From Pseudomonas crudilactis (GTDB lineage: Bacteria > Pseudomonadota > Gammaproteobacteria > Pseudomonadales > Pseudomonadaceae): 64,000 bases of DNA. The position numbers were made by a program, and so were the translations under genes. Every line of letters starts with the position of its first letter. The stretch's first letter is position 1. The stretch lies in contig NZ_WXVV01000012.1 in the NCBI RefSeq assembly GCF_013433315.1, positions 62,001 to 126,000 of the forward strand, in the 5' to 3' direction. Under the pieces are notes generated by a model, which was not told the DNA's origin, searched no databases, and worked only from the letters and a program-made list of their open reading frames with translations. Positions 19,787 through 27,925 of the stretch are shown piece after piece.

Positions 19787-22165
19787 ATGAAATTCAGTGA
19801 ACAATGGCTGCGTGGCTGGGTTAGCCCGCAGGTAAATCGCGACGAGCTGGTTGCTCGTCTGTCGATGGCTGGCCTGGAGGTCGATAGCGTGACCCCGGCC
19901 GCCGGTGTATTCAGCGGCGTGGTAGTGGGCGAGGTGCTGAGCACCGAGCAGCACCCTGATGCCGACAAGTTGCGCGTTTGCCAGGTCAGCAATGGCGCGG
20001 AAACCTTGCAGGTCGTGTGCGGTGCACCAAACGTGCGTCCGGGCCTGAAGATTCCGTTCGCCATGATCGGTGCTGAACTGCCGGGCGATTTCAAAATCAA
20101 GAAAGCCAAACTGCGCGGCGTTGAGTCCAACGGCATGCTCTGCTCGCAATCCGAGCTGCAGGTCGGTGAAGGCAATGACGGTCTGATGGAACTGCCGGCC
20201 GATGCGCCGGTGGGTGAAGATTTCCGCGTGTATCTGGATCTGGAAGACGCCAGCATCGAGGTCGACCTTACCCCGAACCGCGGCGACTGCCTGTCCTTGG
20301 CCGGTCTGGCCCGTGAAGTCGGCGCGCTGTACGACGCGCCGGTCACTCGTCCGGTGGTCATGAGCATTCCTGCCGTGCACGACGAAGTGCGTTCGGTAGA
20401 AGTGCTGGCACCAGCGGCATGCCCGCGTTATCTGGGCCGCGTTATCCGTAACGTCGATCTGTCCAAGCCAACGCCGCTGTGGATGGTTGAGCGTCTGCGC
20501 CGCGCCGACGTGCGCAGCATCGACGCTGCCGTCGACATCACCAACTATGTGATGCTCGAACTGGGTCAGCCGCTGCATGCCTTCGATCTCGCAGAAATCA
20601 ATGGCGGCATCCGTGTGCGCATGGCGGAAGAGGGCGAGAAGCTGGTACTGCTCGACGGTCAGGAAGTCAGCCTGCGTAGCGATACGCTGGTGATTGCCGA
20701 CCACACTCGCGCGCTGGCGATTGCCGGTGTCATGGGTGGCGAGCACAGCGGTGTCTCCGCGACCACTCGCGACGTATTCCTGGAATCCGCATTCTTCGAC
20801 CAGATCGCTGTCGCTGGCAAGGCTCGTTCCTACGGCCTGCACACCGATGCATCGCACCGCTACGAGCGTGGCGTTGACTGGCAACTGGCCCGTGAAGCCA
20901 TGGAGCGCGCCACTGGCCTGCTGCTGGAAATCACTGGCGGTGAAGCCGGCCCGATCATCGAGACCGTCAGCGAGCAGCACCTGCCGTCGATCGCACCGAT
21001 CACCCTGCGCTCCCAGCGCATCACTCAGATGCTCGGTATGGAAATGGATTCCGCGCAGGTCGAGCGTTTGCTCGGCGGCCTGGGTCTCGGTATTTCCGCC
21101 GACGGTGAAGGCCAGTGGCGCGTAGAAGTGCCAAGCCATCGCTTCGACATCAGCCTGGAAGTCGATCTGATCGAAGAACTGGCGCGTCTGTACGGCTACA
21201 ACCGTCTGCCGGTTCGTTACCCGCAAGCGCGCCTGGCGCCACAAGCCAAAGCTGAAGCGCGTAGCGATCTGCCGGAGCTGCGTCGCCTGCTGGTAGCGCG
21301 CGGTTATCAGGAAGCAATCACTTACAGCTTCATCGATCCGCGTCAGTTCGAACTGTTCAACCCGGGCGTCGAGCCGCTGTTGCTGGCCAATCCTATTTCC
21401 AATGACATGGCTGCCATGCGTTCGTCGCTGTGGCCTGGCTTGGTCAAAGCGTTGCAGCACAACCTCAACCGCCAGCAAGATCGCGTGCGTCTGTTCGAAA
21501 GCGGTCTGCGCTTCGTCGGTCAGCTCGAAGGCCTGAAGCAAGAGCCGATGCTGTCTGGTGTGGTTTGCGGTAGTCGTCTGCCGGAAGGCTGGGCACAAGG
21601 TCGCGACACCGTCGATTTCTTCGACGTCAAGGCTGACGTGGAAGCGGTGCTGGGCTTTGCCGGTGCACTGGATTCGTTCACTTTCGCTCCGGGCAAACAC
21701 CCGGCGCTGCACCCGGGTCAAACCGCGCGCATCGAGCGCGAAGGGCGTGAAGTCGGTTTCATCGGCGCCATCCACCCGGAATTGTCGAAAGCCTTGGGTC
21801 TGGATCGTCCAGTTTTCGTTTTCGAGCTGGTTCTGGCTGAAGTGGCACTCGGTAAAATGCCGAAATTCCACGAGTTGTCGCGCTTTCCTGAAGTGCGTCG
21901 TGACCTTGCACTGATTGCGCACAAAGACGTCGCGTCCGCAGCCGTACTGGACGTAATCCGTGAAAATGCAGGCGAATGGCTCACAGATCTCAGGCTGTTT
22001 GACGTGTATCAGGGTAAAGGCATTGATCCTGATAGAAAAAGCCTTGCAGTTGGCTTGACCTGGCAGCATCCATCGCGCACTCTTAATGACGATGAGGTGA
22101 ATTCGACGACGCAAAATATCCTCACCTCGCTCGAACAAAGGTTGAACGCCACGTTAAGGAAGTGA
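19787..22165 (+). CDS. pheT: Phenylalanyl-tRNA synthetase beta subunit
   Basis: This 792-residue protein has the usual domain order: N-terminal EMAP-type tRNA-binding domain (GVFSGVVVGEVLSTEQHPDADK, about 40-150), B3/B4 editing module, B5 domain (RITQMLGM...EELARLYGYNRLP), catalytic-like core and C-terminal FDX-ACB anticodon domain (FPEVRRDLALI...GLTWQHPSRTLNDDEV). It edits Tyr-tRNA-Phe and binds tRNA. The ATG follows AGGAG closely. It ends three bases before ihfA. Confidence 0.97.
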   Translation: MKFSEQWLRGWVSPQVNRDELVARLSMAGLEVDSVTPAAGVFSGVVVGEVLSTEQHPDADKLRVCQVSNGAETLQVVCGAPNVRPGLKIPFAMIGAELPGDFKIKKAKLRGVESNGMLCSQSELQVGEGNDGLMELPADAPVGEDFRVYLDLEDASIEVDLTPNRGDCLSLAGLAREVGALYDAPVTRPVVMSIPAVHDEVRSVEVLAPAACPRYLGRVIRNVDLSKPTPLWMVERLRRADVRSIDAAVDITNYVMLELGQPLHAFDLAEINGGIRVRMAEEGEKLVLLDGQEVSLRSDTLVIADHTRALAIAGVMGGEHSGVSATTRDVFLESAFFDQIAVAGKARSYGLHTDASHRYERGVDWQLAREAMERATGLLLEITGGEAGPIIETVSEQHLPSIAPITLRSQRITQMLGMEMDSAQVERLLGGLGLGISADGEGQWRVEVPSHRFDISLEVDLIEELARLYGYNRLPVRYPQARLAPQAKAEARSDLPELRRLLVARGYQEAITYSFIDPRQFELFNPGVEPLLLANPISNDMAAMRSSLWPGLVKALQHNLNRQQDRVRLFESGLRFVGQLEGLKQEPMLSGVVCGSRLPEGWAQGRDTVDFFDVKADVEAVLGFAGALDSFTFAPGKHPALHPGQTARIEREGREVGFIGAIHPELSKALGLDRPVFVFELVLAEVALGKMPKFHELSRFPEVRRDLALIAHKDVASAAVLDVIRENAGEWLTDLRLFDVYQGKGIDPDRKSLAVGLTWQHPSRTLNDDEVNSTTQNILTSLEQRLNATLRK

Positions 22166-22168
22166 CGT

Positions 22169-22471
22169 ATGGGGGCTTTGACGAAAGCTGAGATGGCGGA
22201 ACGTCTGTATGAAGAGCTGGGCCTGAACAAGCGGGAAGCCAAGGAATTGGTCGAACTGTTTTTCGAGGAAATCAGGCACGCTCTTGAAGACAACGAGCAG
22301 GTCAAATTGTCCGGTTTCGGCAATTTCGACCTTCGGGACAAACGCCAGCGGCCTGGCCGCAACCCGAAAACGGGGGAAGAAATCCCGATCACGGCTCGCC
22401 GTGTGGTCACCTTTCGTCCAGGGCAGAAGTTGAAGGCCCGAGTTGAGGCTTATGCTGGAACCAAGTCATAA
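22169..22471 (+). CDS. ihfA: Integration host factor alpha subunit
   Basis: This 100-residue protein has the HU/IHF fold with [19 protein letters not shown] and the DNA-intercalating arm sequence [29 protein letters not shown]. It pairs with IhfB to bend DNA by about 180 degrees, acting in transcription, recombination and phage integration. It is co-transcribed with pheST, as in enterics, and its 3' end overlaps the merR-type gene by 20 bp. Confidence 0.96.
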   Translation: MGALTKAEMAERLYEELGLNKREAKELVELFFEEIRHALEDNEQVKLSGFGNFDLRDKRQRPGRNPKTGEEIPITARRVVTFRPGQKLKARVEAYAGTKS

Positions 22472-22808
22472 CGACGAACTACCCGTCATCCCGGGCAAAC
22501 GCTACTTCACCATCGGTGAAGTCAGCGAGCTGTGTGCCGTAAAGCCACACGTGCTGCGCTACTGGGAGCAGGAGTTTCCTCAGCTCAACCCCGTCAAACG
22601 CCGCGGAAACCGCCGGTATTATCAGCGCCAGGACGTGCTGATGATCCGGCAGATCCGCGCGCTCCTCTACGATCAGGGTTTCACCATCGGCGGTGCGCGC
22701 CTGCGCTTGTCCGGCGATGAAGCCAAAGACGACACGACTCAGTACAAGCAGATGATTCGGCAGATGATTGCCGAATTGGAAGATGTGCTGGTGGTTCTCA
22801 AGAAATAA
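22452..22808 (+). CDS. MerR-family transcriptional regulator
   Basis: This 118-residue protein has an N-terminal winged helix of the MerR type ([29 protein letters not shown], then [23 protein letters not shown]). A short C-terminal helix ([20 protein letters not shown]) is suited to dimerisation, and no effector domain is visible. This gene always follows ihfA in Pseudomonas and sits just before tRNA-Pro. ATG 22452 is preferred over 22443. Its targets are unknown. Confidence 0.9.
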   Translation: MLEPSHNDELPVIPGKRYFTIGEVSELCAVKPHVLRYWEQEFPQLNPVKRRGNRRYYQRQDVLMIRQIRALLYDQGFTIGGARLRLSGDEAKDDTTQYKQMIRQMIAELEDVLVVLKK

Positions 22809-22813
22809 AAAGC

Positions 22814-22844
22814 AGCGTTTGAATACTTCCAGTTTTCAAACGCT
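22814..22844. terminator. Inverted repeat after merR gene, upstream of tRNA-Pro
   Basis: AGCGTTTGAA (22814-22823) and TTCAAACGCT (22835-22844) are a perfect 10-bp inverted repeat with an 11-nt loop, six bases after the merR-type stop. It lacks a T tract. A TATATT at 22850-22855 just beyond could be the -10 of the tRNA promoter. Confidence 0.45.
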
Positions 22845-22896
22845 TGCGCTATATTCTTGAGCGTTCTTCGAGGTGAAGAACGGTTGCAAAATCAGT

Positions 22897-22973
22897 CGGG
22901 GCGTAGCGCAGTCCGGTAGCGCACTAGCATGGGGTGCTAGGGGTCGAGTGTTCGAATCACTCCGTCCCGACCA
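22897..22973 (+). tRNA. tRNA-Pro (anticodon GGG)
   Basis: A 77-nt cloverleaf: the acceptor CGGGGCG pairs with CGTCCCG, followed by discriminator A and an encoded CCA. The anticodon stem CTAGC/GCTAG encloses loop ATGGGGT with anticodon GGG at 22931-22933. The T-loop TTCGAAT is canonical. It reads proline CCC/CCU codons. The phage integrase gene begins immediately beyond, so the 3' half of this tRNA is the likely attB/attL core, with the prophage regenerating an intact tRNA. Confidence 0.95.
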
Positions 22974-22990
22974 TAATTTTCAATGACTTA

Positions 22991-23017
22991 GCCCAATCTG
23001 AAAAGGTTGGGCTTTTT
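22991..23017 (+). terminator. Terminator after tRNA-Pro
   Basis: GCCCAA (22991-22996) pairs with TTGGGC (23007-23012) and is followed by five T residues. It ends the tRNA transcript and lies at or just beyond the attL junction, before the end of the integrase gene. Confidence 0.75.
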
Positions 23018-23042
23018 CATGCGTAGGGACTTTTGCGGGGGT

Positions 23043-24239
23043 TCATCCCGTTTTTCTCCTCAAGATGGTCAGGGCCGGTCCTCGCGAATCGGTTGCCGAC
23101 ACTTTGTTTGCCGCTTCAATCAAATGCTCAAGCTCTGCGGTAGAATAGTGGCTCGTAATGCTGCCGTTCTTGTGCCCAAGTAATGCCTTTCGATCTTCCT
23201 CTGTCACGTTCGCTGCACGAAGCCTTCTGCCAAAGGTGTGCTTCAGATCGTGAACTCTGATCGACCGGAACCCAGGGTGTGCAGGCGACTTGTGTTCCTT
23301 CTCCCATTTCGCCGCCGCCCTAATCCTTGCGCTTTTCCATGCCGTGTCGTTCATGCGGTGCATTGCGGTTGGTCCGTACTCGTCCGGCTGTCCGTAAGGG
23401 AACACGTACTTTGTGTGAAGACCACGCTGGCCGTCGATAATCGACATCGCAACCCGATTCAGCACCACCAACCTCTCATCCCTGTTTTTAACTCCCGCCT
23501 TTTCGTGCCTCCCGCCAAATTCTGATGGGATCAGGAACACGCTCGCTCCCAATTCCGGTACCCGTATCTCCCAATCCCACTGAAGTTTGCAGACTTCCTG
23601 TTCCCGGCTTCCCGAGTTCACTTTGTAGAGTGCCATCCTCAGCAGGTGATCCGGGATCTCAGCGAACAACATCGACTGCTCTTCCCATGACAACGGGTAG
23701 GGCTTCCGGCTCGACCTCTTTTCCTCCAGCATTGAGATCATCGGCACGCTATCAAGCCACGGCCGTTTCTCTGCATCGCGCCACTTCCTGTGGCACAGGT
23801 TCAAGATCCGGACGACTCGCTGCAGAGCGATGTTCACCGTCCTGTTCGATACGCCTGGCTTTACTTTCCCATTCGCTGTTTTGGTTGGCTTCTGGCGATC
23901 TCGCTTGAAGGCGGCCAGAGTGCCGTCATCTATATGCGTGATTGGCAGGTCGCCAATGTACGGGTCGAGCTGTTCGATGTGTGACGCAGACAGGGCAATC
24001 GAGGCTTGATCCTTGAACTCCACCAGAAATCTGGTGGTAGCCTCCCGCCAGGTTCGCACCTCGCGCACTCCGTAAACCTTTTCCTGCCTCAGCTTTTCCA
24101 GGCGGTGGATCAGGTACTGCTCCGCTTCCTGCCTTTCGCTTGATCCAGTGCTTTCCTGAAGTCGCTGACCTCTGACGACTTTGTCGATGTGCCAAATTCC
24201 GTTCCTCTCGTAGAGGCCGGAGATTGTTTTTCGCGCCAT
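23043..24239 (-). CDS. int: Phage tyrosine-recombinase integrase
   Basis: This 398-residue protein has an N-terminal arm-binding region, a core-binding helical domain (about 60-165) and a C-terminal catalytic domain. Catalytic residues visible are R212 (NSGSREQE), H330 in box II (VHDLKHTFGRRLRAA), H356 (LLGHKNGS) and nucleophile Y365 (SHYSTAE). Box II has Lys333 where most integrases have the second Arg. Otherwise the domain is intact and likely active. It integrates and excises the prophage at the adjacent tRNA-Pro. The gene reads towards the tRNA and is the last of the leftward early operon. The upstream excisionase-like gene overlaps it by 130 bp. Confidence 0.94.
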   Translation of the reverse strand: MARKTISGLYERNGIWHIDKVVRGQRLQESTGSSERQEAEQYLIHRLEKLRQEKVYGVREVRTWREATTRFLVEFKDQASIALSASHIEQLDPYIGDLPITHIDDGTLAAFKRDRQKPTKTANGKVKPGVSNRTVNIALQRVVRILNLCHRKWRDAEKRPWLDSVPMISMLEEKRSSRKPYPLSWEEQSMLFAEIPDHLLRMALYKVNSGSREQEVCKLQWDWEIRVPELGASVFLIPSEFGGRHEKAGVKNRDERLVVLNRVAMSIIDGQRGLHTKYVFPYGQPDEYGPTAMHRMNDTAWKSARIRAAAKWEKEHKSPAHPGFRSIRVHDLKHTFGRRLRAANVTEEDRKALLGHKNGSITSHYSTAELEHLIEAANKVSATDSRGPALTILRRKTG

Positions 24240-24511
24240 TTACTTGCTCCTTGGCGCCCACTGCGGGGCTGATTGTTGTCCTGATTGGCCGCTTTTTCAA
24301 TTGCCATTGACTCGATGTAGGCGTCAGCCCACTGGTCAAGCTCGATCCGGTCGAACCCGACGCCCTGTTTCCCGATCGGGAATTCGCGGACGTTCGGCCG
24401 GACTGTTTTGTTGAATTCGTCCCGGCACATGCCGAGATAGCCGTATGCCTCGCCGGCGCGAATGAAGCGCGGGAGGATGGGCGCGACCTGGGCCGCGCTG
24501 CGATTTGACAT
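24110..24511 (-). CDS. Excisionase-like small DNA-binding protein
   Basis: This 133-residue protein starts at ATG 24511 behind GGAG. Its N-terminal half (LPRFIRAGEAYGYLGMCRDEFNKTVRP, then GFDRIELDQWADAYI) has the winged-helix layout of AlpA/Xis-type proteins. The C-terminal half is polar and disordered. Excisionases bend attachment-site DNA and direct the integrase toward excision. The 130-bp overlap with int, in another frame, ties their expression together. The start is inferred from this domain; the frame extends further upstream without a ribosome site. Confidence 0.68.
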   Translation of the reverse strand: MSNRSAAQVAPILPRFIRAGEAYGYLGMCRDEFNKTVRPNVREFPIGKQGVGFDRIELDQWADAYIESMAIEKAANQDNNQPRSGRQGASKWREKQSPASTRGTEFGTSTKSSEVSDFRKALDQAKGRKRSST

Positions 24512-24548
24512 AGGGATGCTCCATGCCGCGCGTGGCGGCAGAAGGTGG

Positions 24549-24752
24549 TTATTCGGTGCGGAAGACTTCGGCGCGGACGGCGCGCCATTCCTGTTTTGTG
24601 GTGACCGGCTCTCGGCCAAACCATTGCTCTGCTTCTTTCGCCAGATCCTCGCGCGCCTGGCTCCATCCGCCACCGAGGCGAAGCGCCAGAACGCGCACCT
24701 GATCGCCGAGCGATTTGCACCGCCCGATCTTGGTTTCTGCGCAAATAAACAT
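24549..24752 (-). CDS. Small phage protein of unknown function
   Basis: This 67-residue protein begins MFICAETKIGRCKSLGDQVR at ATG 24752 behind GAGG. It is soluble, with a helical middle (REDLAKEAEQWFGREP) and charged ends, and has no recognised motif. It lies in the leftward operon between the excisionase-like and NinX-like genes, where small accessory proteins of temperate phages are usual. Confidence 0.55.
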   Translation of the reverse strand: MFICAETKIGRCKSLGDQVRVLALRLGGGWSQAREDLAKEAEQWFGREPVTTKQEWRAVRAEVFRTE

Positions 24753-24803
24753 GCATGCACCTCGCCCGCCGTACACCGGCAGGCTGTTGAGTTGGGGGAG
24801 GGG

Positions 24804-25121
24804 TTACTGCTGGATGAGTTCGGCGGGGACGCTCACTGTGGCACCGCGCTTGGCGAAGACAACGGCGCGGAACACTGCGATGGTTCGGGTCTCGCCGGTG
24901 AACCGGTTGAACGGGTCGTTCGTCATGTCGGCCAGCCAAGGGTGCCGGTGGCCAATATCGACCCAGACGCCGTACTTCGTGATCAGTTGCTCGGCGTCGG
25001 GCAGGGCGAAGAGGTCCAGCTGTCCGGTGACTGGCTGCTGATCACCCTCGATCGCGTTGATTGCCCAGTCCAGCGCCGGTCCGGTCAGTTCCTCGGTGCG
25101 GACGCTGACCATGCGACTCAT
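24804..25121 (-). CDS. NinX-like DUF2591 phage protein
   Basis: This 105-residue protein begins MSRMVSVRTEELTGPALDWAIN and ends VFAKRGATVSVPAELIQQ. These are the two conserved ends of the DUF2591/NinX family found in lambdoid phages, whose function is unknown. ATG 25121 overlaps the upstream gene's stop as ATGA, indicating coupled translation. The middle (DIGHRHPWLADMTNDPFNRF) replaces the usual central segment. Confidence 0.72.
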   Translation of the reverse strand: MSRMVSVRTEELTGPALDWAINAIEGDQQPVTGQLDLFALPDAEQLITKYGVWVDIGHRHPWLADMTNDPFNRFTGETRTIAVFRAVVFAKRGATVSVPAELIQQ

Positions 25122-25453
25122 GGTTTCCAGCGCCTGCCTACACGAAACACCATCATCAGGTTGTGATGCAGGGGCACTTTGAGCACGTGGTCGAAAAACT
25201 CGCCTTTTCCAGAGATGAAACCGGTAGCGACCTTGCACTTCGCGATCCCAACCTCTCGCCAACATTCTTCGCCGCCGTTCTCGTCCCAGTAGGCCCGTTC
25301 GCGTTTCGGAATCTCATCGTAGGTTTTATAAAGGGCATCGGAATCGGGGATATCACAGATCCGGCGCCATGCTGGGTTGCGCTTGCACCAGTCGGCGGCA
25401 TGCTGAGAGGCCTGCTCAGGAGAATAAAACTCTTTGGTGTTTTGTTCGTTCAT
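25118..25453 (-). CDS. Phage protein of unknown function
   Basis: This 111-residue, Trp-rich soluble protein (EQASQHAADWCKRNPAWRRI, ERAYWDENGGEECWREVG) ends in a strand-rich segment (HHNLMMVFRVGRRWKP). ATG 25453 overlaps the stop of an 18-codon ORF, and its own stop overlaps the NinX-like start. Both junctions are ATGA-type. I recognise no family. Confidence 0.6.
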   Translation of the reverse strand: MNEQNTKEFYSPEQASQHAADWCKRNPAWRRICDIPDSDALYKTYDEIPKRERAYWDENGGEECWREVGIAKCKVATGFISGKGEFFDHVLKVPLHHNLMMVFRVGRRWKP

Positions 25454-25506
25454 CGCCACGGCCCCTTGCAGATGAGGTAGGCCATGTAGATCGGGGCGAA
25501 GATCAT
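25450..25506 (-). CDS. 18-residue coupled hydrophobic peptide
   Basis: This ORF encodes MIFAPIYMAYLICKGPWR, mostly hydrophobic with a basic end, like a minimal membrane peptide. Its ATG overlaps the stop of the gene before it and its TGA overlaps the start of the gene after it, both within ATGA. Conservation of both couplings argues for translation. It could instead be only a ribosome-relay device linking its neighbours. Confidence 0.45.
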   Translation of the reverse strand: MIFAPIYMAYLICKGPWR

Positions 25507-25811
25507 GGCGTCACCTTCAGGCCGGCGGCTTCGATTGTGGATTTCACGTCAGCCAGATACTTTGCAGCGTTGAAGCAGCCGCCATCCACATCGTCGAAAT
25601 ACTCTTGGTACTTTTCGTCGTACCGGTTCGGGAACTCAATCACCAGCGCCTCGCGAGAAGCCTGCCAAGCCACCCATGCGGTCTGTGTCCAAATCATCGA
25701 GTATCGGTCGTGGTGCTCGTCTTTCATAAGCCCGAGAAGCGAGCCGACTCCGCGCACCTCAGCCTCCTCGGCGGCCCACCCCTCAAACTCTTCACGCATT
25801 TGTTCGCTCAT
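25503..25811 (-). CDS. Phage protein of unknown function
   Basis: This 102-residue protein begins MSEQMREEFEGWAAEEAEV. It contains the segment TQTAWVAWQASREALVIEFP, a pattern seen in many small proteins of lambdoid phage early operons. It is acidic and soluble. The start at 25811 overlaps the stop of a 26-codon membrane peptide. Function unknown. Confidence 0.62.
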   Translation of the reverse strand: MSEQMREEFEGWAAEEAEVRGVGSLLGLMKDEHHDRYSMIWTQTAWVAWQASREALVIEFPNRYDEKYQEYFDDVDGGCFNAAKYLADVKSTIEAAGLKVTP

Positions 25812-25888
25812 CCGATCACCGCCTTTATGGTCAGTACCAATGGAAGCCAGAAGAAGAGGGTGCAGCCGGCCATGCATTTGAGGATCAT
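25808..25888 (-). CDS. 26-residue predicted single-pass membrane peptide
   Basis: This ORF encodes a peptide starting MILKCMAGC with a continuous hydrophobic stretch (TLFFWLPLVLTIKAVIG) long enough to cross a membrane. Both ends overlap neighbouring genes by ATGA (start 25888, stop 25808-25810). Two cysteines precede the helix. The role is unknown. It is too short for routine gene callers. Confidence 0.5.
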   Translation of the reverse strand: MILKCMAGCTLFFWLPLVLTIKAVIG

Positions 25889-26472
25889 GCGGCGGCCCTC
25901 GCGGTGGTGACCTCATCGATGAGCGATTGCGGGAGCCGCGCTGCAAACTCACCCTCCGACCACGACAGCGGCTGAGACTGGCGGATCATCTCGTTCAGCA
26001 GTTCGAACGCCGCAAGCAGCTGACCATCGTTGATCTCGCCGTCCTCAGGCAGGTCGTCGCAGAAATGGTCTTCCGGGTCGATTTCGCGGGGATAGTTCGG
26101 CTCACAGATGCAGAGCTGCACGTCAGCCAGTTCGATATCGCTGTCGATCAGGTAGTCGCGCAGGTCATCCTCATCGAAGAAGTAGCGGTCGCCATCGAAG
26201 ATAACCAGAGGCTCGCCGGCCCAGTCCTTGACGGGCATCGCCGCGAATTTTGCTTGGCGCCGGACATGTCGGCACTCATTGCAGGAACTGTTCACCTCGT
26301 AGATGGGGTGTTTGGGGTTCACCTCGCAACGACGATGGGTTGCGCCGCAGTAGCGGGCAAGGTTCTCGTCGTCTCCGAAAAATCGACCACCAGAGGAAAC
26401 CCAGCCGGTTACCGTTTGCAGGCTGGCCGCTTCCGGAGCGTCGTACATGATGATTGGCTTTTGTGCAGACAT
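25885..26472 (-). CDS. Phage protein with Cys/His cluster
   Basis: This 195-residue protein starts at ATG 26472 (MSAQKPIIMYDAPEAASL) behind AAGGA. Residues about 35-75 hold CGATHRRC and CNECRH, a Cys/His arrangement that could bind zinc. The remainder is strongly acidic (FDEDDLRDYLIDSDIELADV, DPEDHFCDDLPEDGE) and ends in a helical segment. Acidic phage early proteins sometimes mimic DNA, but nothing here proves that. Unrecognised family. Confidence 0.6.
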   Translation of the reverse strand: MSAQKPIIMYDAPEAASLQTVTGWVSSGGRFFGDDENLARYCGATHRRCEVNPKHPIYEVNSSCNECRHVRRQAKFAAMPVKDWAGEPLVIFDGDRYFFDEDDLRDYLIDSDIELADVQLCICEPNYPREIDPEDHFCDDLPEDGEINDGQLLAAFELLNEMIRQSQPLSWSEGEFAARLPQSLIDEVTTARAAA

Positions 26473-26519
26473 GACTTCGTCCTTGCCGCTATAGCGGCTG
26501 ACTTTGAAGGGGGAGTGAG

Positions 26520-27149
26520 TTAGGGCTTGGCGTGAATTTCGAGGAGATGCTCGACTTGGTTCGACATCTGGCCGCCGTCCTGCGCGGCTTCGACAAGTTC
26601 GAGCGCCCAGTCTTCCAACCAGATGCGCGGCACGCCGATAATCTGGGTGCCTGGCGCATCGGGGCAGTCCAGCGGCCACGCCGTGAGAACCTTGTCCCCG
26701 TTGTACGTCAGCAGTGCTTCACCGGTTTCTTTGTCGGTCCATTTCCCATCGGCGTCCAGCATGGCGAACGTCAGTGCGACATCGCGCTCGCCATCCCAGT
26801 TGTCGATGTGGCGTACGGCGTAGAGACCCGGCCTGTAGGTTGGTGGACTGTTGTCCTTGCCGATCGCCCTGGCCGCGATATCCCTGATCACCTCAACCGA
26901 GACGACCTGCATACTGCATTTGTTTTCTGCGAAGGCGTGGGCACGGTCGTAAACTCGCGTCAGCGCGACTCTTTGCTCGGAGAGCAGCTGATCCGCTGCG
27001 TTCAGGCGCTGTTGCAGGGCGTCACGCTCATCCTGCACGCGCTTGAAGTCCGGCCACATCACAAGCTCGTCGTCTTTCGGCTCCAACGCCGAGGAGCATC
27101 CGAACAGATAACCGTCTCCATTCACCCAATACCGGCTTACTTCGCTCAT
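26520..27149 (-). CDS. Phage protein of unknown function with coiled coil
   Basis: This 209-residue protein has an N-terminal segment (YWVNGDGYLFGCSSA), then a coiled coil (VQDERDALQQRLNAADQLLSEQ) of the type common in phage early proteins, then a beta-rich middle (RPGLYAVRHIDNWDGERDVALTF) and a C-terminal helix. It overlaps the DUF4406-type gene upstream by four bases. No family recognised beyond this architecture. Confidence 0.6.
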   Translation of the reverse strand: MSEVSRYWVNGDGYLFGCSSALEPKDDELVMWPDFKRVQDERDALQQRLNAADQLLSEQRVALTRVYDRAHAFAENKCSMQVVSVEVIRDIAARAIGKDNSPPTYRPGLYAVRHIDNWDGERDVALTFAMLDADGKWTDKETGEALLTYNGDKVLTAWPLDCPDAPGTQIIGVPRIWLEDWALELVEAAQDGGQMSNQVEHLLEIHAKP

Positions 27150-27796
27150 CCTGCAATCTCCATCGATACCAGATCATGGGCATTCACAACCCGCATGCCG
27201 AGGTGTTCGGCGATCATCACTTCAAGCCTGGCGCCCTGCGACAAATCCCAGCCCGGCAGCAGTGCAATCATTCCGCACAGGCCGAGCCTTGTCAGGTCAT
27301 AGGCCATGTAGTCGGCCCAGACCGCACCCTCGACGGTGCCGTGGTCTGCCGGATTCTCGACTTCGTAGCCGGCTGTGCGCAGTCGTTCGGCCATGGCATT
27401 GAAGGCGGGGTAGTTGAAGTCCTCGATACCCGTCATCGGCCCGGCCAGGTACAAGCGGTTGGCGCGGTCGGCGGCGAGCGTCACTCCAGCCGATGCTCGC
27501 GCCGGCGACAGTTCGTGCCAGGTGTGCACCTCGAATTCGCCGGGGCGCAGGCCAAGGTGACTGCCATCAGGCATTACTGCTGCCACGGCGCCATGGCTGT
27601 TGGTCCACACATGGTAGATATCGTCCTGATTCGCCACCGGCACCGCACCTTTGATGTAAGCAAGCCCAATGCCGGGCATGGGGTCGGCGGTGACACTCTT
27701 CACCATCCGCACAGTGCACGGCACGCGATCGCCAAACGGGTAGCTTTTGCTGCGCTTGTGCAGGGCGGGACAGTCGATACGGTTTTCTGTGGGCAT
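27146..27796 (-). CDS. DUF4406-type protein with C-terminal deoxyribosyltransferase-like fold
   Basis: In this 216-residue protein the C-terminal half (RLYLAGPMTGIEDFNYPAFN, AERLRTAGYEVENPADHG, GMIALLPGWDLSQGARLEV) is a clear DUF4406 domain, related to nucleoside 2-deoxyribosyltransferases. Those enzymes exchange bases on deoxyribose; the activity of DUF4406 members is unproven. The N-terminal 110 residues (CPALHKRSKSYPFGDRVPCTVRM) are a separate beta-rich region that I do not recognise. It may take part in phage nucleotide metabolism. Confidence 0.72.
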   Translation of the reverse strand: MPTENRIDCPALHKRSKSYPFGDRVPCTVRMVKSVTADPMPGIGLAYIKGAVPVANQDDIYHVWTNSHGAVAAVMPDGSHLGLRPGEFEVHTWHELSPARASAGVTLAADRANRLYLAGPMTGIEDFNYPAFNAMAERLRTAGYEVENPADHGTVEGAVWADYMAYDLTRLGLCGMIALLPGWDLSQGARLEVMIAEHLGMRVVNAHDLVSMEIAG

Positions 27797-27925
27797 GGGG
27801 CGTCCTATGCCGGGGCATGCCCGGGCGGTGGAGAGTGGGTTATGCAGTTTGTTCGCGCTGTTCTACGGAAAATTCCGTTTCATCGTTGAGTTCGTTGGCT
27901 CCGATACCGCCGAAGGACTCAAGAA

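Noticed and set aside
27865..27878. ACGGAAAATTCCGT as an operator
   Set aside because: Only one copy, with a non-symmetric centre and no matching regulator; kept only as a remark under the mini-gene finding.
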